From Seminavis robusta (Eukaryota; Bacillariophyta; Bacillariophyceae; Naviculales; Naviculaceae), in contig CAICTM010000455.1 of assembly GCA_903772945.1 (NCBI GenBank), positions 1-64,000 of the forward strand: a DNA stretch of 64,000 nt, in the 5' to 3' direction. Below, in pieces: positions 44,059 through 54,846 of this stretch. Made by a program: the position numbers and the translations under genes. The notes beneath the pieces were generated by a model. It was given only the letters and a program-made list of their open reading frames with translations. It did not search any database and was not told the origin of the DNA. The stretch's first letter is position 1. Every line of letters starts with the position of its first letter.

Positions 44059-45417
44059 TCACAACGACGTTCGTTCAATGACGGTCCCACCCAATTGTTG
44101 TACCAATCGTGCGGCCAATGTGGAATACCCTCCCGCCGACGGTATTAATAGTGTCGATGCGTGTGCCATGAAATACAAATCCTGATCGGCCGTGGTGGGA
44201 TCGTCCAATGTTGATACCACGACATGTGGTGGTGTTGTAGCAAATTTTTGTGTGTTTTGCAAACTCTGTACGAGACAATTGGCATAGACGCGTGACTTTT
44301 TGTATTGACTCCGCCACCGGACACGCCCCACGACGTAAATAATAAACTCAGCTGTTGTGTTGGCGCGTTGTATATCTGCCACAAGGTCGTATACACTTGG
44401 AATGTTGTTGTTACCATGGAGTAGCAAGGAAAGCACGTCGTCGTTGGATTTTTCAATAATGGCTCCCAATTGCAAATGGAGGACCAGTGCATCCGATGGA
44501 GGTTTGTGAAATCCCGGTTGCGTTTCAAATTGTGGAAAAATATCTTGCAAAAACAAGGATGTCCAATTGGTTTTGGTTTTGGGTTTCTTCTTTTTGGGAC
44601 ACGCCAATGATGCATAGTAGCATGCCATGGTATTGTTATTGTTGTTATTGTTTTTGTTGTCAGCACTTGCGGTTGTAGGACATTTGCGACATTTTTGTAC
44701 ACAATCGGCAAGGCGATAATTGGGTGGATCGACCACGGGAAATGGCTTGGGTTTGTGTTTTTGTTGCTGGATCACGCAGTTCCGAATAAAGTCGTCATCC
44801 ACAATAATATTGGTAGTAGTAGTAGCAGCTGTAGCAATAGTAGATTTGGGGGCTGTTGGCATGACCATGGGTAGTACTACGTCGTGTGAGGTGCTACTAG
44901 GAGACAAGGAAGGTTGGGATGTGGGGGAATCAGAAGGTTCCATGGTCATGATAGCTTTTTCTTTCAGCTTTGCCGTAGGATAAGATGAAGGTTCACTGCT
45001 TGGACTAGACGAAGGTGAAGCAGATGGTCTCAAGCTCGTCGGTAGAGATGCAGATGTGGGGAGTCTTGTAGGTTCAGTTGTGGGAACTGGAGTCTGCTCA
45101 TTATTATTGTTGGATTCTGAGGATGGGACTTTTTCTCCAACTGGCGGTGAATTGGTAGGCTGTGGCTGCTTTTTCTTCTTTTCGTGGTGAGTCTTCTTCT
45201 TCTTTGTGGTTGACGTTACTTGATGAACCGTATTGTGATTGTGACCCTTCTTTTGGCCGTTCGCAGCGGCGTCTTGGGCATTTTCAAAGTCTGTAAATTC
45301 AGAGAAGAAAATGAGGGCAAACAGCACCAGTGCCACCACCACTTGCTGAAGCTTCCAACAACAACTGGCGCAACCACAGGCACAAATACTAGTAGTAGAG
45401 CAAGATGAACGTCTCAT
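44059..45417 (-). CDS. Type II membrane protein with glycosyltransferase-like lumenal end
   Basis: 452 residues from the first ATG (45417); the frame is open further up but without an ATG. A Cys-rich cytosolic tip (CSTTSICACGCASCC) precedes a signal anchor (QVVVALVLFALIFFSEF, about residues 25-41). A Lys/Pro/Ser/Thr/Asn-rich stem follows to about residue 215, then a compact domain with CVQKCRKCP, ending in DLYFMAHASTLLIPSAGG and YSTLAARLVQQLGG. This end pattern (D-x-x-x-M-x-x-A ... GG-S-LAA) resembles the nucleotide-sugar binding half of some GT-B glycosyltransferases, so a Golgi enzyme is plausible. The family is uncertain. Confidence 0.6.
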   Translation of the reverse strand: MRRSSCSTTSICACGCASCCWKLQQVVVALVLFALIFFSEFTDFENAQDAAANGQKKGHNHNTVHQVTSTTKKKKTHHEKKKKQPQPTNSPPVGEKVPSSESNNNNEQTPVPTTEPTRLPTSASLPTSLRPSASPSSSPSSEPSSYPTAKLKEKAIMTMEPSDSPTSQPSLSPSSTSHDVVLPMVMPTAPKSTIATAATTTTNIIVDDDFIRNCVIQQQKHKPKPFPVVDPPNYRLADCVQKCRKCPTTASADNKNNNNNNNTMACYYASLACPKKKKPKTKTNWTSLFLQDIFPQFETQPGFHKPPSDALVLHLQLGAIIEKSNDDVLSLLLHGNNNIPSVYDLVADIQRANTTAEFIIYVVGRVRWRSQYKKSRVYANCLVQSLQNTQKFATTPPHVVVSTLDDPTTADQDLYFMAHASTLLIPSAGGYSTLAARLVQQLGGTVIERTSL

Positions 45418-45963
45418 ACTAGCTATATTAGCTGGCAATAGCAATCAATTGTACATGTAATAGAAGAAAATCAGCTTTGATACTGTACTGTATGATAGCT
45501 CTGGACACGGAAACGAAGACTTGGGAATAAACCTAAAAAATGTGTTCAAGGCGAAAGAGGAAAGGGCTTCGTGAAACCAGTAGTTGTGCAAGCTTGCTGG
45601 CTTTTGTCAGTGGCTTTTCTTGTCCGCGCCTCGGTAGGGTTCAGGGTACAGCAGATGAATGCTATTCCGAGTAAGCTGGTACTGGTAGGTTAGTTTTGCT
45701 ACCTGGCTAGTACGATGTAGCTAGTAGTCTTTGACCCGTTTTGCTCTACTACTGAGGGGGGGTTTAGAGTAGGGAAATTATCTACGGAAGCCAGCCGGGG
45801 CCAGTAAGCAAAGAACAGTCGAAATGCTGGACTAGCTAGGTTCGGTGGGATCAGGGGCAAGAAAGTGAGGACCATTACGGGGGCCAAATGGTTTGGCTTT
45901 GCGAGATACTACTAATATGCTTACGATGAGGACCAACAAACAACAACAACAACAACATAAACC
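45418..45963. other. Intergenic, nothing recognised
   Basis: About 545 bases upstream of two divergent loci. A CAA repeat (ACAACAACAACAACA) lies just before 45964. Confidence 0.45.
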
Positions 45964-46971
45964 ATGATGGAAGGAAAGCCTGTTCTCCAAGATCCCTTTT
46001 TCGATATTCTCTTAAGCGATGTGAAGAATGAGCGTAGAGCCCACGAAGAAGGGGTTGTTACTTTGGGAGAAATCGCAGCCCAGTTGGGGTTTGTTAACCG
46101 TTCTGATGTTTCCGGGGATGCTGCCAAAGTTAAATCCCCTCTGAATGGTATGCATCGTCGTGGCAAGGTACAGTCGATGCTTTGCTCCCTGCATCATTAG
46201 CTTTCGCGGGAAAACAATCAAGACGGTCTTTCTCCTTGATACCGTACGGGTGCCACTTGCACCTTTGTTGGAAAACCAACCTGGGACAGATTGATGGAGG
46301 GTTGCTGCGAGGACGTCGGGAATACTACTATAAGGGTGACTTTGAACGGGGAGACCCGCCAGGAGGTCACTCTTTCCCCGCAGGACAGACATTTCACAGA
46401 CATCGACGTACTTGGTACTGATTTCTTCAATCACATGGAAGCTCGCTTCCGCGTTGACTACAAGGGCAAGACTTGTGCTTTGGAGTGGGATGAACCCTAA
46501 AATGACAGAATCCATCAATCATGGCAGCTCGACGAACATCATGTTTTTTGTTTATTATTAAGGTCGACAATGGCGAAGAGCAGAGGGAACTGGAGCGGCG
46601 ATTACAAGGTATGCCTTTGTATATCAAGCAATCAGTGGTGAAGGACCATCTTCAATAATTGGTGAACTGAAAGAAAATACTTGGATATCGAGGAACTTTT
46701 AAAGGTTCACGGATGGAACTCACCTGATTTTAACTCTTTACTTTTAGGAATGGATTTCAAATGCAACATGTCTATACAGCAACTGGTATGGAACCGACTT
46801 CAACCCACAGTTGTAGCGAAGTCCGACCGTCGTCGGAGACGGGGTCGCAAAGGGGGGCTTTCGAAGGAAGACACCATGGCGTTGTACCATTGCGGTAGAC
46901 GCTGGCTGGAAGCTCACGAGGAGCATCGGGAATTCCGCAAGTCCAATAAGTCGATCAAGTCCAAAGGTTAG
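45964..46971 (+). mobile_element. Retropepsin-like locus, fossil or domesticated
   Basis: Separate plus-strand frames: 45964-46200 (RRAHEEGVVTLGEIAAQLGF, no family), 46291-46500 (a protease C-terminal half with DIDVLGTDFFNHMEARFRVD, like the L-G-x-D-F motif of retroviral-type aspartic proteases), and a basic frame at 46681-46971 (SDRRRRRGRKGG). It is either a remnant of an LTR element with about two or three breaks, or a spliced host gene built from one. No gag, reverse transcriptase or LTR is visible around it. Confidence 0.4.
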
Positions 46972-48118
46972 TACAATCGGTGATCATGATGAAACAGTCC
47001 ATTACTTCCCCCCTGGGCTTTGGCCTCTTCCTATAGGTTTCTAGTTTCTCCTAGTAGGTCTCCTGTGTTTCCACGAAGAATATGAATACATCGATACGAG
47101 ACGATACGAGTACGATGATGCCACTATAACCCTAATTTATAACCCTAATTTATAACCCTTCACGCCTATACCGGTACCTCCTCCTCACCACCATTATACA
47201 GTCTCATCTTCCTCTGCCACGGTACGCAGATTTCAATGGTATTACAGCAGTGAAACATTCTATGGTGATTATGCCACAGCTAGCTAGTAGAGGTAGCATC
47301 TTTTCGGATAGGTCCACCGGCTGGCCTCCAGCCAAAATCGCACTCTTCTTGGGTCATTGGTGCTGTGCGTGGTCGTGCTAATACCGCATACTATAAGATT
47401 CATGACTGCTGAATGAAAGAGATTGGCGTGAAACCAATTCCATGTCTGCGTTGGCTTGCCCGTGGAACACAGTACGTTTTTACCGGGTCCGAGAGGCGGA
47501 AATGAGTCCACCGAAAACTTTCTCCTCCCAAAACAAAACCAACACCGACCTGACCCGCCCAAACGGTCAAACAAGACCCAAGTTTTAGGCCATTGCCCAT
47601 GCCTCGTAGCGCAACTACTTGATTCGAAGAGCAATGGATTTATGTCATCATCCAGTTTGGCTTTATCCTTCGATTCTACGACTTGTACGTACAAGTCCTG
47701 CTTCTCTGCAAACCTAGCTAGGATCGATGATGTGACGTGGAGCTCTCTTTTCGACCGAGGCGGAATTGTATCATCGCAATTCGTCACACGAAACTACGAT
47801 TATCGTATCTGGGCCCAGGTTCCCAAAGAACATATCCTCCAACTCTATTCATCGAAAAAGCGGATGGCAAGTTAGATTGAGGAGAGTTCTCGAAGTAGTG
47901 CCCTTTTTGCCTCCAGATTGGCTTCATCCCAGGGTGCCTCATACAGCACTGCCCTCTTCATGGTCTTCTTCGCAGCATCATACTACAGTACGAAGCTTCA
48001 AAGCGAAACCCTTTCGTAGCCGTTCCAAGTATTTTCTCGGCCTTGCTGTTTTAATTAAACGATGAGATGATCCATGTCGTGGTGTCCTGCTGACAAGAAG
48101 TAGTTTTTGTTAGTAACA
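46972..48118. other. Intergenic; overlapping antisense frames only
   Basis: A 167-residue minus-strand frame (47284-47787) and a 139-residue plus-strand frame (47456-47875) overlap in opposite directions, and I cannot tell whether either is real. Neither has a known domain. A short telomere-like repeat lies at 47125-47160. Confidence 0.35.
47125..47160. repeat. Short telomere-like repeat
   Basis: Two exact copies of TATAACCCTAATT and a third partial copy. The AACCCTAA core matches the TTAGGG-type telomere word, but the 13-base unit and only three copies make this a small local repeat. Confidence 0.7.
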
Positions 48119-49072
48119 ATGGCCGTCAGAGGCATTGACGTCTTCCTACCACTGTGGCTGTGGCTTTGTTTGTTCGACTGTGGCAATGCCTTCTCCCTAG
48201 TAGTACAACAGCAGCGATGGCCAGTGAAACTTCCTGTGGCGACGCTGTCTGCCTCCACTGATTCTTCGTCTGGGACATCCCTTACCTCTGACGTTCTCAC
48301 CATTCCATTATTTGAACGAGCTCACGTGACACTTGATCAAGTATCGCTGCAATACCCCGTTACATTGGCCCGACGTCTCTTCTCTTCGGTACCACGACGA
48401 GACTATGCTATTCACAATGTCAGTCTGGAGCTACAATCGGAAATTGTGCTGTTACAAGGAGCATCCTCGAGTGGAAAATCGGCGTTGATGAAGCTCATGG
48501 CAGGACACGAAGAAAAACCTACGAGTGGGAGTATCCATAAAAGAAGCACGGCTGTCCCCATTTGGTTGGCCGACAAACCACCGTATGACAACCAAAACAC
48601 GGTGCAAGAGTTGTTGGAACGAGAAACACAACTATCATTTGACCTGAACGAGGAGAAGAGTAGACCTTTTGTGAAGACTGTGATCAGCACAATTTCTACC
48701 ATGCTCCAGTTGGACCCACAACATCAACAACAAACGCCAGCACAATTATCACCCTCGGAAAACTACAAACTACGATTGGCATTGGCCTGCTTGCAGAGTA
48801 GTCTACCTAGGCTATTATTGCATGACGCGACGATTGTCATCCCCGCGCCCATCCTGCTCTTGGACGAATGGTTGGATTTGGAAACCCAAGCAATCTCTTC
48901 CAAAGTTCAAGAGGCATTGCTCCACCTGGTGACAGGCTCCGGAGCCATCGTTGTTTGTGCCACTCACAAACCTCATCTTTGGAAGAAATTGACCGTCACC
49001 ACACCCCAAACGACTCAAATCACCATGTGTCGAGGAGAAATACTCACGTTACAGCAGAAGCAAGAGCAATAA
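48119..49072 (+). CDS. ABC-type ATPase subunit with plastid-targeting pre-sequence
   Basis: 317 residues from the ATG at 48119, no intron. The signal peptide (VFLPLWLWLCLFDCGNA) is followed by Phe (NA/FSLVV), which matches the A-F cleavage motif that sends proteins into diatom plastids. One ABC ATPase domain follows: Walker A GASSSGKSAL, a degenerate signature LSPSENYKLRLALACL in place of LSGGQ, Walker B ILLLDEW and an H-loop His in ATHKPH. No membrane domain is fused, so it would pair with a separate permease or act as a soluble ATPase. The Walker B Glu is present (DE), but the signature lacks its Gly-Gly, so activity may depend on a partner. Substrate unknown. Confidence 0.78.
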   Translation: MAVRGIDVFLPLWLWLCLFDCGNAFSLVVQQQRWPVKLPVATLSASTDSSSGTSLTSDVLTIPLFERAHVTLDQVSLQYPVTLARRLFSSVPRRDYAIHNVSLELQSEIVLLQGASSSGKSALMKLMAGHEEKPTSGSIHKRSTAVPIWLADKPPYDNQNTVQELLERETQLSFDLNEEKSRPFVKTVISTISTMLQLDPQHQQQTPAQLSPSENYKLRLALACLQSSLPRLLLHDATIVIPAPILLLDEWLDLETQAISSKVQEALLHLVTGSGAIVVCATHKPHLWKKLTVTTPQTTQITMCRGEILTLQQKQEQ

Positions 49073-49380
49073 TAATCAATCCAAAGATCAATCAATAGAT
49101 GGGTGGATGGATGGATGCTGATGATAAGAAAGAATCGAGCGTGCTAAGAAAGAATCGAGCTCGTGCCGGTACCTTGCGCTCGGATATTGGTTTTACCGAC
49201 CATACGCTGTGTACCGGCAGGCTCCTCCTTGGCAAGCAATAAACTAGCTGGAAGAATACAGCCAGACTCGTTGTTATTTCAGGGATGATAAAGACTCCAA
49301 ATGAGATCACAGCCGTATTTTTGGGATACGCTACATACTGATATTTCATAATTCTTTATGCCATACTATAGGTAAAAACA
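49073..49380. other. Convergent 3' spacer
   Basis: 308 bases between two convergent genes with a GGAT/GATGGATG run near 49098 and a direct repeat of AAGAAAGAATCGAGC near 49128. No gene. Confidence 0.5.
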
Positions 49381-50019
49381 TCAATCATCATTGCTGTTGT
49401 CATCATTTTTTCCTTCGTGTTCTTGGAGTATAGAATCCACCAATCGTTGTCGCTTTTGTTCTTCAATGGCGGTCACGTTGGCCTTGCAATTTTGAGAGGC
49501 CAACATGGACCAGGTGAGTCGTCCCAACCCTCCCAGAAAGACCCACTGATCCAACGGAACATTTTCAACCTCAGGTTGGTACAAGAGGGGTGGTGACGTT
49601 GTCACGTTGCTACTTTCTTGTGGATTGTCTTCTTCTTCTTGTTGTCGACTCGCTTCCATGACCGACTTGGGGACGACTCGTTTGTGTTCGGACCACATGG
49701 CATGAGCCAACAGTGTCGGATAGTGGCGGGCATGAACCAGCATGTTCCGCTTGACACTGGAATAATGTTCGTACAGTCCAAATGTGTACCCGATCGAGGA
49801 TCCCGTCAAGAAGGGCACCAAGGGACCACACGTGTTAGGAAAGATCACGGCTCCCACGGAACCAAAACACAATCCGATCGTCACACTAAAGAGGGATGCC
49901 GAAACGAAAGCTTCTCCAATGTACAGAGCACGGGACGGTACATTGCTTCCCGTAAAGCGTAAAATGGTACCCAGGCCAGAGCCCAAGGGGCTGTCATCGT
50001 CGTCGTCATTCGAACCCAT
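49381..50019 (-). CDS. Small membrane protein of unknown function
   Basis: 212 residues, no intron. Acidic start (GSNDDDDDSPLG), then two hydrophobic stretches rich in small residues (ASLFSVTIGLCFGSVGAVIF and LVPFLTGSSIGYTFGLY, about residues 39-80), a basic region (HARHYPTLLAHAMWSEHKR), an acidic linker and a final segment DQWVFLGGLGRLTWSMLA before an acidic tail. The glycine spacing looks like a glycine-zipper membrane pair, as in some mitochondrial or peroxisomal proteins, but no family is recognised. Confidence 0.65.
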   Translation of the reverse strand: MGSNDDDDDSPLGSGLGTILRFTGSNVPSRALYIGEAFVSASLFSVTIGLCFGSVGAVIFPNTCGPLVPFLTGSSIGYTFGLYEHYSSVKRNMLVHARHYPTLLAHAMWSEHKRVVPKSVMEASRQQEEEDNPQESSNVTTSPPLLYQPEVENVPLDQWVFLGGLGRLTWSMLASQNCKANVTAIEEQKRQRLVDSILQEHEGKNDDNSNDD

Positions 50020-51847
50020 GGTATTAATAAAAATTGGGGTGGAGTTTAGTTGGTGGATGGATGGCCGCTACCGTTTTGTGCTTTTTCAAAAAGAGGAGGT
50101 CAGAGATGGCTACAAAGCGGCAAAAAGATCCCAAATCCAAAAAGAAAAGATCTCGGAGAAGCACCTCTCCGAATATCCACGTCTGAAAGCGGAAGAGGTT
50201 GTAACCACTAGCTAGCTAGATCTAACAAAGGTTCCCCGAGAAAAAAGTGTGGGGGTTGATGCGTTTGTCAAAACAATGAAAACATAGCCCATGCTGACGC
50301 AGAGAGCCACAGTCAAGCTTAGGAAGCGGCCTACACAATCCTAAAAGGCAGTCCTATTGGAATTGGAGAAAATGCTCTGCCCCAACTCTCATTCCCCACA
50401 AACATTGAGAAAAGTGCCGGTTGTGTTGCGATTGGCCAGTGCGTCGCTGCGACGGTTTGAGCTTCGATGTGTGAACGGCGAGGCGTTGTGTACGTTACTG
50501 CTGGTGGGATGTGCAACAAAGCGAGTGCTGCTATATGTCGTCACACCGCTGAAGTTCGATGCGTTCCAGTCGAGGTCCTGTTCTTCAGGTGAAGAATGCT
50601 GCATCGACTCGGGTGCCATTCTTCCTCTACCCGACAAATACATTGGTTGAACAGAAGACTCCCACTGTTGAGTGCACATCGTTTGGTTTGAGCGAGACCG
50701 TAACGGCTTGCTGCCCACAAAGCTAGGGCGGACTTACGGTACTATAGCACTCGATCCGAATTAGAGAGTTTTGCGTGAATGCGAAAGAAGGTAGGCCCAT
50801 TGCCGATGCCATGTTTGAATCTGTTTGTGCATTGGCTTTGGTTGCACCAAATCAGCCTTGTTTGCAGATTACTCGACGGGAAGCAAAATAGATACTATAC
50901 CAGCCCAACTACCAAATTGGAGTCTGTGGCACGTATGGCATTGACCTGAAGAAAGATGGCGCCCTGCTTTGCTGCCCAGGAGCGAAGGGAAAGTATTTGA
51001 AAGCGACGAGTATACTAGGTGAAAGAAAGGTTCTGCAGTGGAGGGGACGAGCTGCGGTACGTCGTGGGGGAGCCAAGACAACATGGAATCGAATCAAATC
51101 TGGTTTTGTTGCAATGAAGGGCTCGCGTTGCTCCCGCTGGAGCTCCAGCATCCCCGCCCGTCGCACCTCTACTCTCTACTCAAAGGGCGCAAGAGCGCCA
51201 ATTCGAGCACCACTCTTGTCCAAATTATTGTCACTCTAGCCAATACCCTTCGACACGCCAACTCCCTTCGACACGAAACCGGTTTCGAATGATTCTATCA
51301 AAGAAGGCAGAGCCATTCCGACACTGAGATAAACAACAACTGTTGCCTTTAGAAGCAACCATGACCGAGCCGGACGGCACCAGTTCGATCGAAAAAAGGC
51401 CTGACTAAAACCATGCATAGCAGTTCTTCTTACTAGCTAGCTAGTGGCGTCTGGTACAATCATAAGTAGTACTAAAGCTATAATAGTATGGCCAATGGCA
51501 TCTCTTCTCTTCACGACCGGTACGACTGTACTCGACTGAGGCTTAACAAGCCAGTTCATCTTGAATTGCAAAATAAGTCTTTTTCCAGAATTTGTCTCTT
51601 GTGTCCTAGCTAGAGTACAAAACGGACATATTACCTACAAATTGGTTGACAGCACAGAGCAATGACAGCTCACTATTTTAAAATAGCCCAGCCTTCGAAG
51701 TTCGAAGTGCGTCGGGTTGATGACGAGGGCTGCTTGAAAAAAATGTTCCGCTCGAGTGCCAATCCAGTGGAACAAAACGCACCTTATCTGGCAGCCACTA
51801 CTTACTTGACCATTTTCCGACTACTAGTATTCCTTACTATTGAAATC
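50020..51847. other. Intergenic region upstream of the GT15 pair
   Basis: Short frames on both strands overlap (e.g. 50357-50718, 50909-51292), and none is recognisable. CTAGCTAGCTAG occurs at about 50210 and 51434. The frame of the first GT15 gene is open from 51662, but the start is placed at 51848 by comparison with its paralogue. Confidence 0.45.
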
Positions 51848-53308
51848 ATGAAGGCATCTGCAATTGTTGGAGGAGTCTTGTTGTTTTTGTTGGGGGCCAC
51901 CATGAGAGTGGAGGTGAAGTTCATTACTACTGTGAAGGAAAAGGTAGAGGAGAGTGTTCAAGACCAACTGCTACAAAACACAACTACTCCTGTTCAAGCC
52001 GTCCCTGGAACCACAGATAAGGAAGTTCCCAGTGCAGCAAATCCACCTGCTGACCCTCCTACCGACAAAGCTGTGTTGCCCAGTCCTCCCAACAGCACAA
52101 GCGACAACATCCAAACTACCCCTGTGGCTCCATCGTCTTCTTCGTCTACAACCACCGAGGTTGCCACGAGCAGCCCTAACAGCCCCCAAAGATCCAATGC
52201 AGGTCAAGACAAACCACCAATTTGCGAGGGTGGAGGGAAAATGTCCTCAGACGCCATTGTCATGCTGATTCAAAAGAAGCACAGTAGTTATGCCGACGAT
52301 CACACTGTGGATATTGCGGGACCCTTGCTTTCATTGCAAAGTGCCTACAAAGCAGTCCGCGCAGCAGATGTATTGTTGTGGCATGAAGGAGAATTTGCCT
52401 TGTCGGACATACCCTTGGACAAGCTCCAGGGGATGAATGTGAGGCTTTGTAATTTGATGAATGCCGATGGAATTTGGGGTCCTCCTCCTGGTGCTATTGT
52501 TCCTCCAAAAAGCAAGAAAATGCCATGGGCCGTTGGCTACCGGAACATGATTCGCTTCTACGGAGTCACCATTTGGAATGTGTTGTCTGAGCTGGGTTAT
52601 GATTACATGATGAGGCTGGACGATGACTCCAATTTCATGTCACCCATTCCGTACAACATGTTTGATGCTTTACGCAACCAGAATGCTGTCTACGGATACA
52701 GGCAGGAGTCCCAAGAATGCGGTTCCAAGAAATTTTCACCGTTCATGGATCGTTTCATCAAAAAGAATAAGATTGTCCCCAAACACGGTGCCATCGAGGG
52801 ATCCTACTGTGACAGCAAGATTGGTCGATTTGGCTACTACAACAACTTTTCTGTGACCAAAGTATCCTGGTGGCATGAACCACTCCCGGCCCTACTGGTC
52901 CGCAAATTTGACGAGTCCAATCTCATTTACACAGACCGAGATGGTGACCTAATATTACACACAGCAGTTGTCAAGCTGTTTGCAGAACCCAAAGAGGTCT
53001 TAAAGTATGTGGACTGGACATATGCACATGTTACTGTCAATCATGGCACATTCGTGTGGGGTGGTGTTTCCTTTGGCACTGAAGACCAAGACAATGAAGA
53101 ACAACAAACCGCCAGATTTCATAAGTGGATGGCACAGCGATGGGGCATCCGGGGAAAGGGTGTCACTGGCAAGAAGATTGCGCATAAACGATGCCCCGTC
53201 ACCAATCGGCTATGTGCTTTGTCCAACTGCACCAAAACTGGAGAGCATGGACGAGAGTTCCAGATAGGACCTAGACATGCAGGGGCACCATCATGCAGTG
53301 CCTCCTAA
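51848..53308 (+). CDS. GT15 alpha-1,2-mannosyltransferase-like, copy 1 (Kre2/Mnt1 type)
   Basis: 486 residues from the ATG at 51848. The upstream frame is open to 51662 but the paralogue has no ATG there, so this start is preferred. A signal anchor (SAIVGGVLLFLLGATM) makes it a type II Golgi protein. A Pro/Ser/Thr stem follows, then the catalytic domain from about residue 140: DAIVMLIQKKH, VGYRNMIRFYGVTIW, a DDD motif in YDYMMRLDDDSNF, VYGYRQ, YYNNFSVTKVSWW and GDLILHTAVVKLFAEP. These line up in order with the YRHMCRF, yeast-type WRVEP-D and GDAP-H-A-LF landmarks of GT15, which adds alpha-1,2-mannose to protein glycans. A conserved C-terminal Cys block (RCPVTNRLCALSNC) lies beyond the usual domain. 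Confidence 0.8.
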   Translation: MKASAIVGGVLLFLLGATMRVEVKFITTVKEKVEESVQDQLLQNTTTPVQAVPGTTDKEVPSAANPPADPPTDKAVLPSPPNSTSDNIQTTPVAPSSSSSTTTEVATSSPNSPQRSNAGQDKPPICEGGGKMSSDAIVMLIQKKHSSYADDHTVDIAGPLLSLQSAYKAVRAADVLLWHEGEFALSDIPLDKLQGMNVRLCNLMNADGIWGPPPGAIVPPKSKKMPWAVGYRNMIRFYGVTIWNVLSELGYDYMMRLDDDSNFMSPIPYNMFDALRNQNAVYGYRQESQECGSKKFSPFMDRFIKKNKIVPKHGAIEGSYCDSKIGRFGYYNNFSVTKVSWWHEPLPALLVRKFDESNLIYTDRDGDLILHTAVVKLFAEPKEVLKYVDWTYAHVTVNHGTFVWGGVSFGTEDQDNEEQQTARFHKWMAQRWGIRGKGVTGKKIAHKRCPVTNRLCALSNCTKTGEHGREFQIGPRHAGAPSCSAS

Positions 53309-54846
53309 GCTGCCATTACAGACAACAAGTTACTGTGAGGAAACCCAAAACTTTGAGCGCTCACAGCCAACGAAGCATTTCCCGGAGCCAATATTGAATA
53401 ATAAAGAAGTAGCGTTTTTTGATTATGAAAGTACAGCTTTTGCCCATCTTCGCTCTTTGACTTGAAGTTATCGGCAACCACAAAGAGCACAGCCAAGACA
53501 AGGGTGGTACCCAACCACAAAGGGCTCCTGTGAGCTGTACTGAAACCGTTCTGATGAGCGAGAAGAAGGTTGATTTCCTATAAAAGTGACGGTGATTGGA
53601 GACAGTCTGCGAATATAGACGGAACAAAATGGCCTCCATGCACATCCATGGTACAGTCATCTTCTGTAGAGCAATAGCCTGATTTGGAGTGGAAGCTGAC
53701 CGATTTGGAAGCCGTCCACGCCCTCATTCTAAAGAACTTGTCATCCGACCAATAAGGATTGAAACTCAAGTTAGTTGAAAGCAATGTTTCAACGAAAACG
53801 TTTTGAGAAAAGCGAGAGTCACAGCGTGTCTCCATTCGCACGGCCCCTTTTAAATACCGTTAGTGAAATCGTGCTACGGTTGAAAATACTGTGAGGACGC
53901 CGTCTCCAATCTCCAACCTTGCCCATTGGACTTTTGTAGCGGTTGGAAGCGCTGTCCATGGTCGCAACTTTTTTTATTCACGAAGACTGGCCCAGAAGGC
54001 AAAATTCTAAACTCTGGCTTTGCACGGGAACGAGAACACCTTCGGATGTCGAATCGATCAGCAACCACATGTACATGTAGGAGGAGCACCCCACACCCCA
54101 TCGCACATCGCACCCATATCCAAGTCTTAATAATAAATGAAGGAACGTTTACAACCAGCAGCCATTCACGTATCTGTTCAATTAATAAATAATGCCACAG
54201 CACTTCAGTGAGCTCCGCTGTGTTGCAAAGGGTGGTCACGGTTGCTCAAGGATAAACCGCAGGTCTGAGTGGGGCTTTTTTGCAACGATTCTGGTTGATT
54301 CTGATTCTGATGATTCACGAATTTGAAGTGTGACCGCACCCTTTTTCAAAAATCCCTTCGTGGTGACAATCGCGGTCGGCACAGGCAAACCGTGCCGTCT
54401 GCAGTACCGGTATCGTTCGGTGGCTATGCATTCTTGCTCAAGTCATCGTCTATTAATAGTAGCCATTGATTCGATTCTTTTTGACACTTTCTCCAGAACT
54501 CCGCAAAGCCCGTCATAGCATGTTCCAAAATGAAGATTTAGCCCCACTGGTCGTCTCAGTTGCGACAGTGGACAGAGCAATACTATTATTTTGGGCCGCT
54601 TCGGATTATGTTCAGCAGCTTGTTCTGTTTGGTACTACCACAGAGACCTAACCTTTGGTCCGCTCGGGGTGACGTTCGGCTGGGTACTGTGGAGACCTAC
54701 GACGTAAAGTTCTCCCCAGCTGTAGTAGCTCACTACCGGTAGCCAGCAAGGAGCCTCCCAATCAAAGATCGTTGGATTCCATTCTTCAGTTCTCACTTTT
54801 TGCCCACTCATCCTTTACAAACGCGTTTGTTCAAAGCCTTGAGATC
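53309..54846. other. Spacer between the GT15 copies
   Basis: About 1.5 kb, no convincing gene. Frames at 53305-53841 and 53874-54239 (minus) lack domains and overlap others. Likely contains the promoter of copy 2. Confidence 0.45.

Noticed and set aside
47284-47875. Opposed 167- and 139-residue frames
   Set aside because: They overlap on opposite strands, have no recognisable domain and no splice or start signals that favour either.
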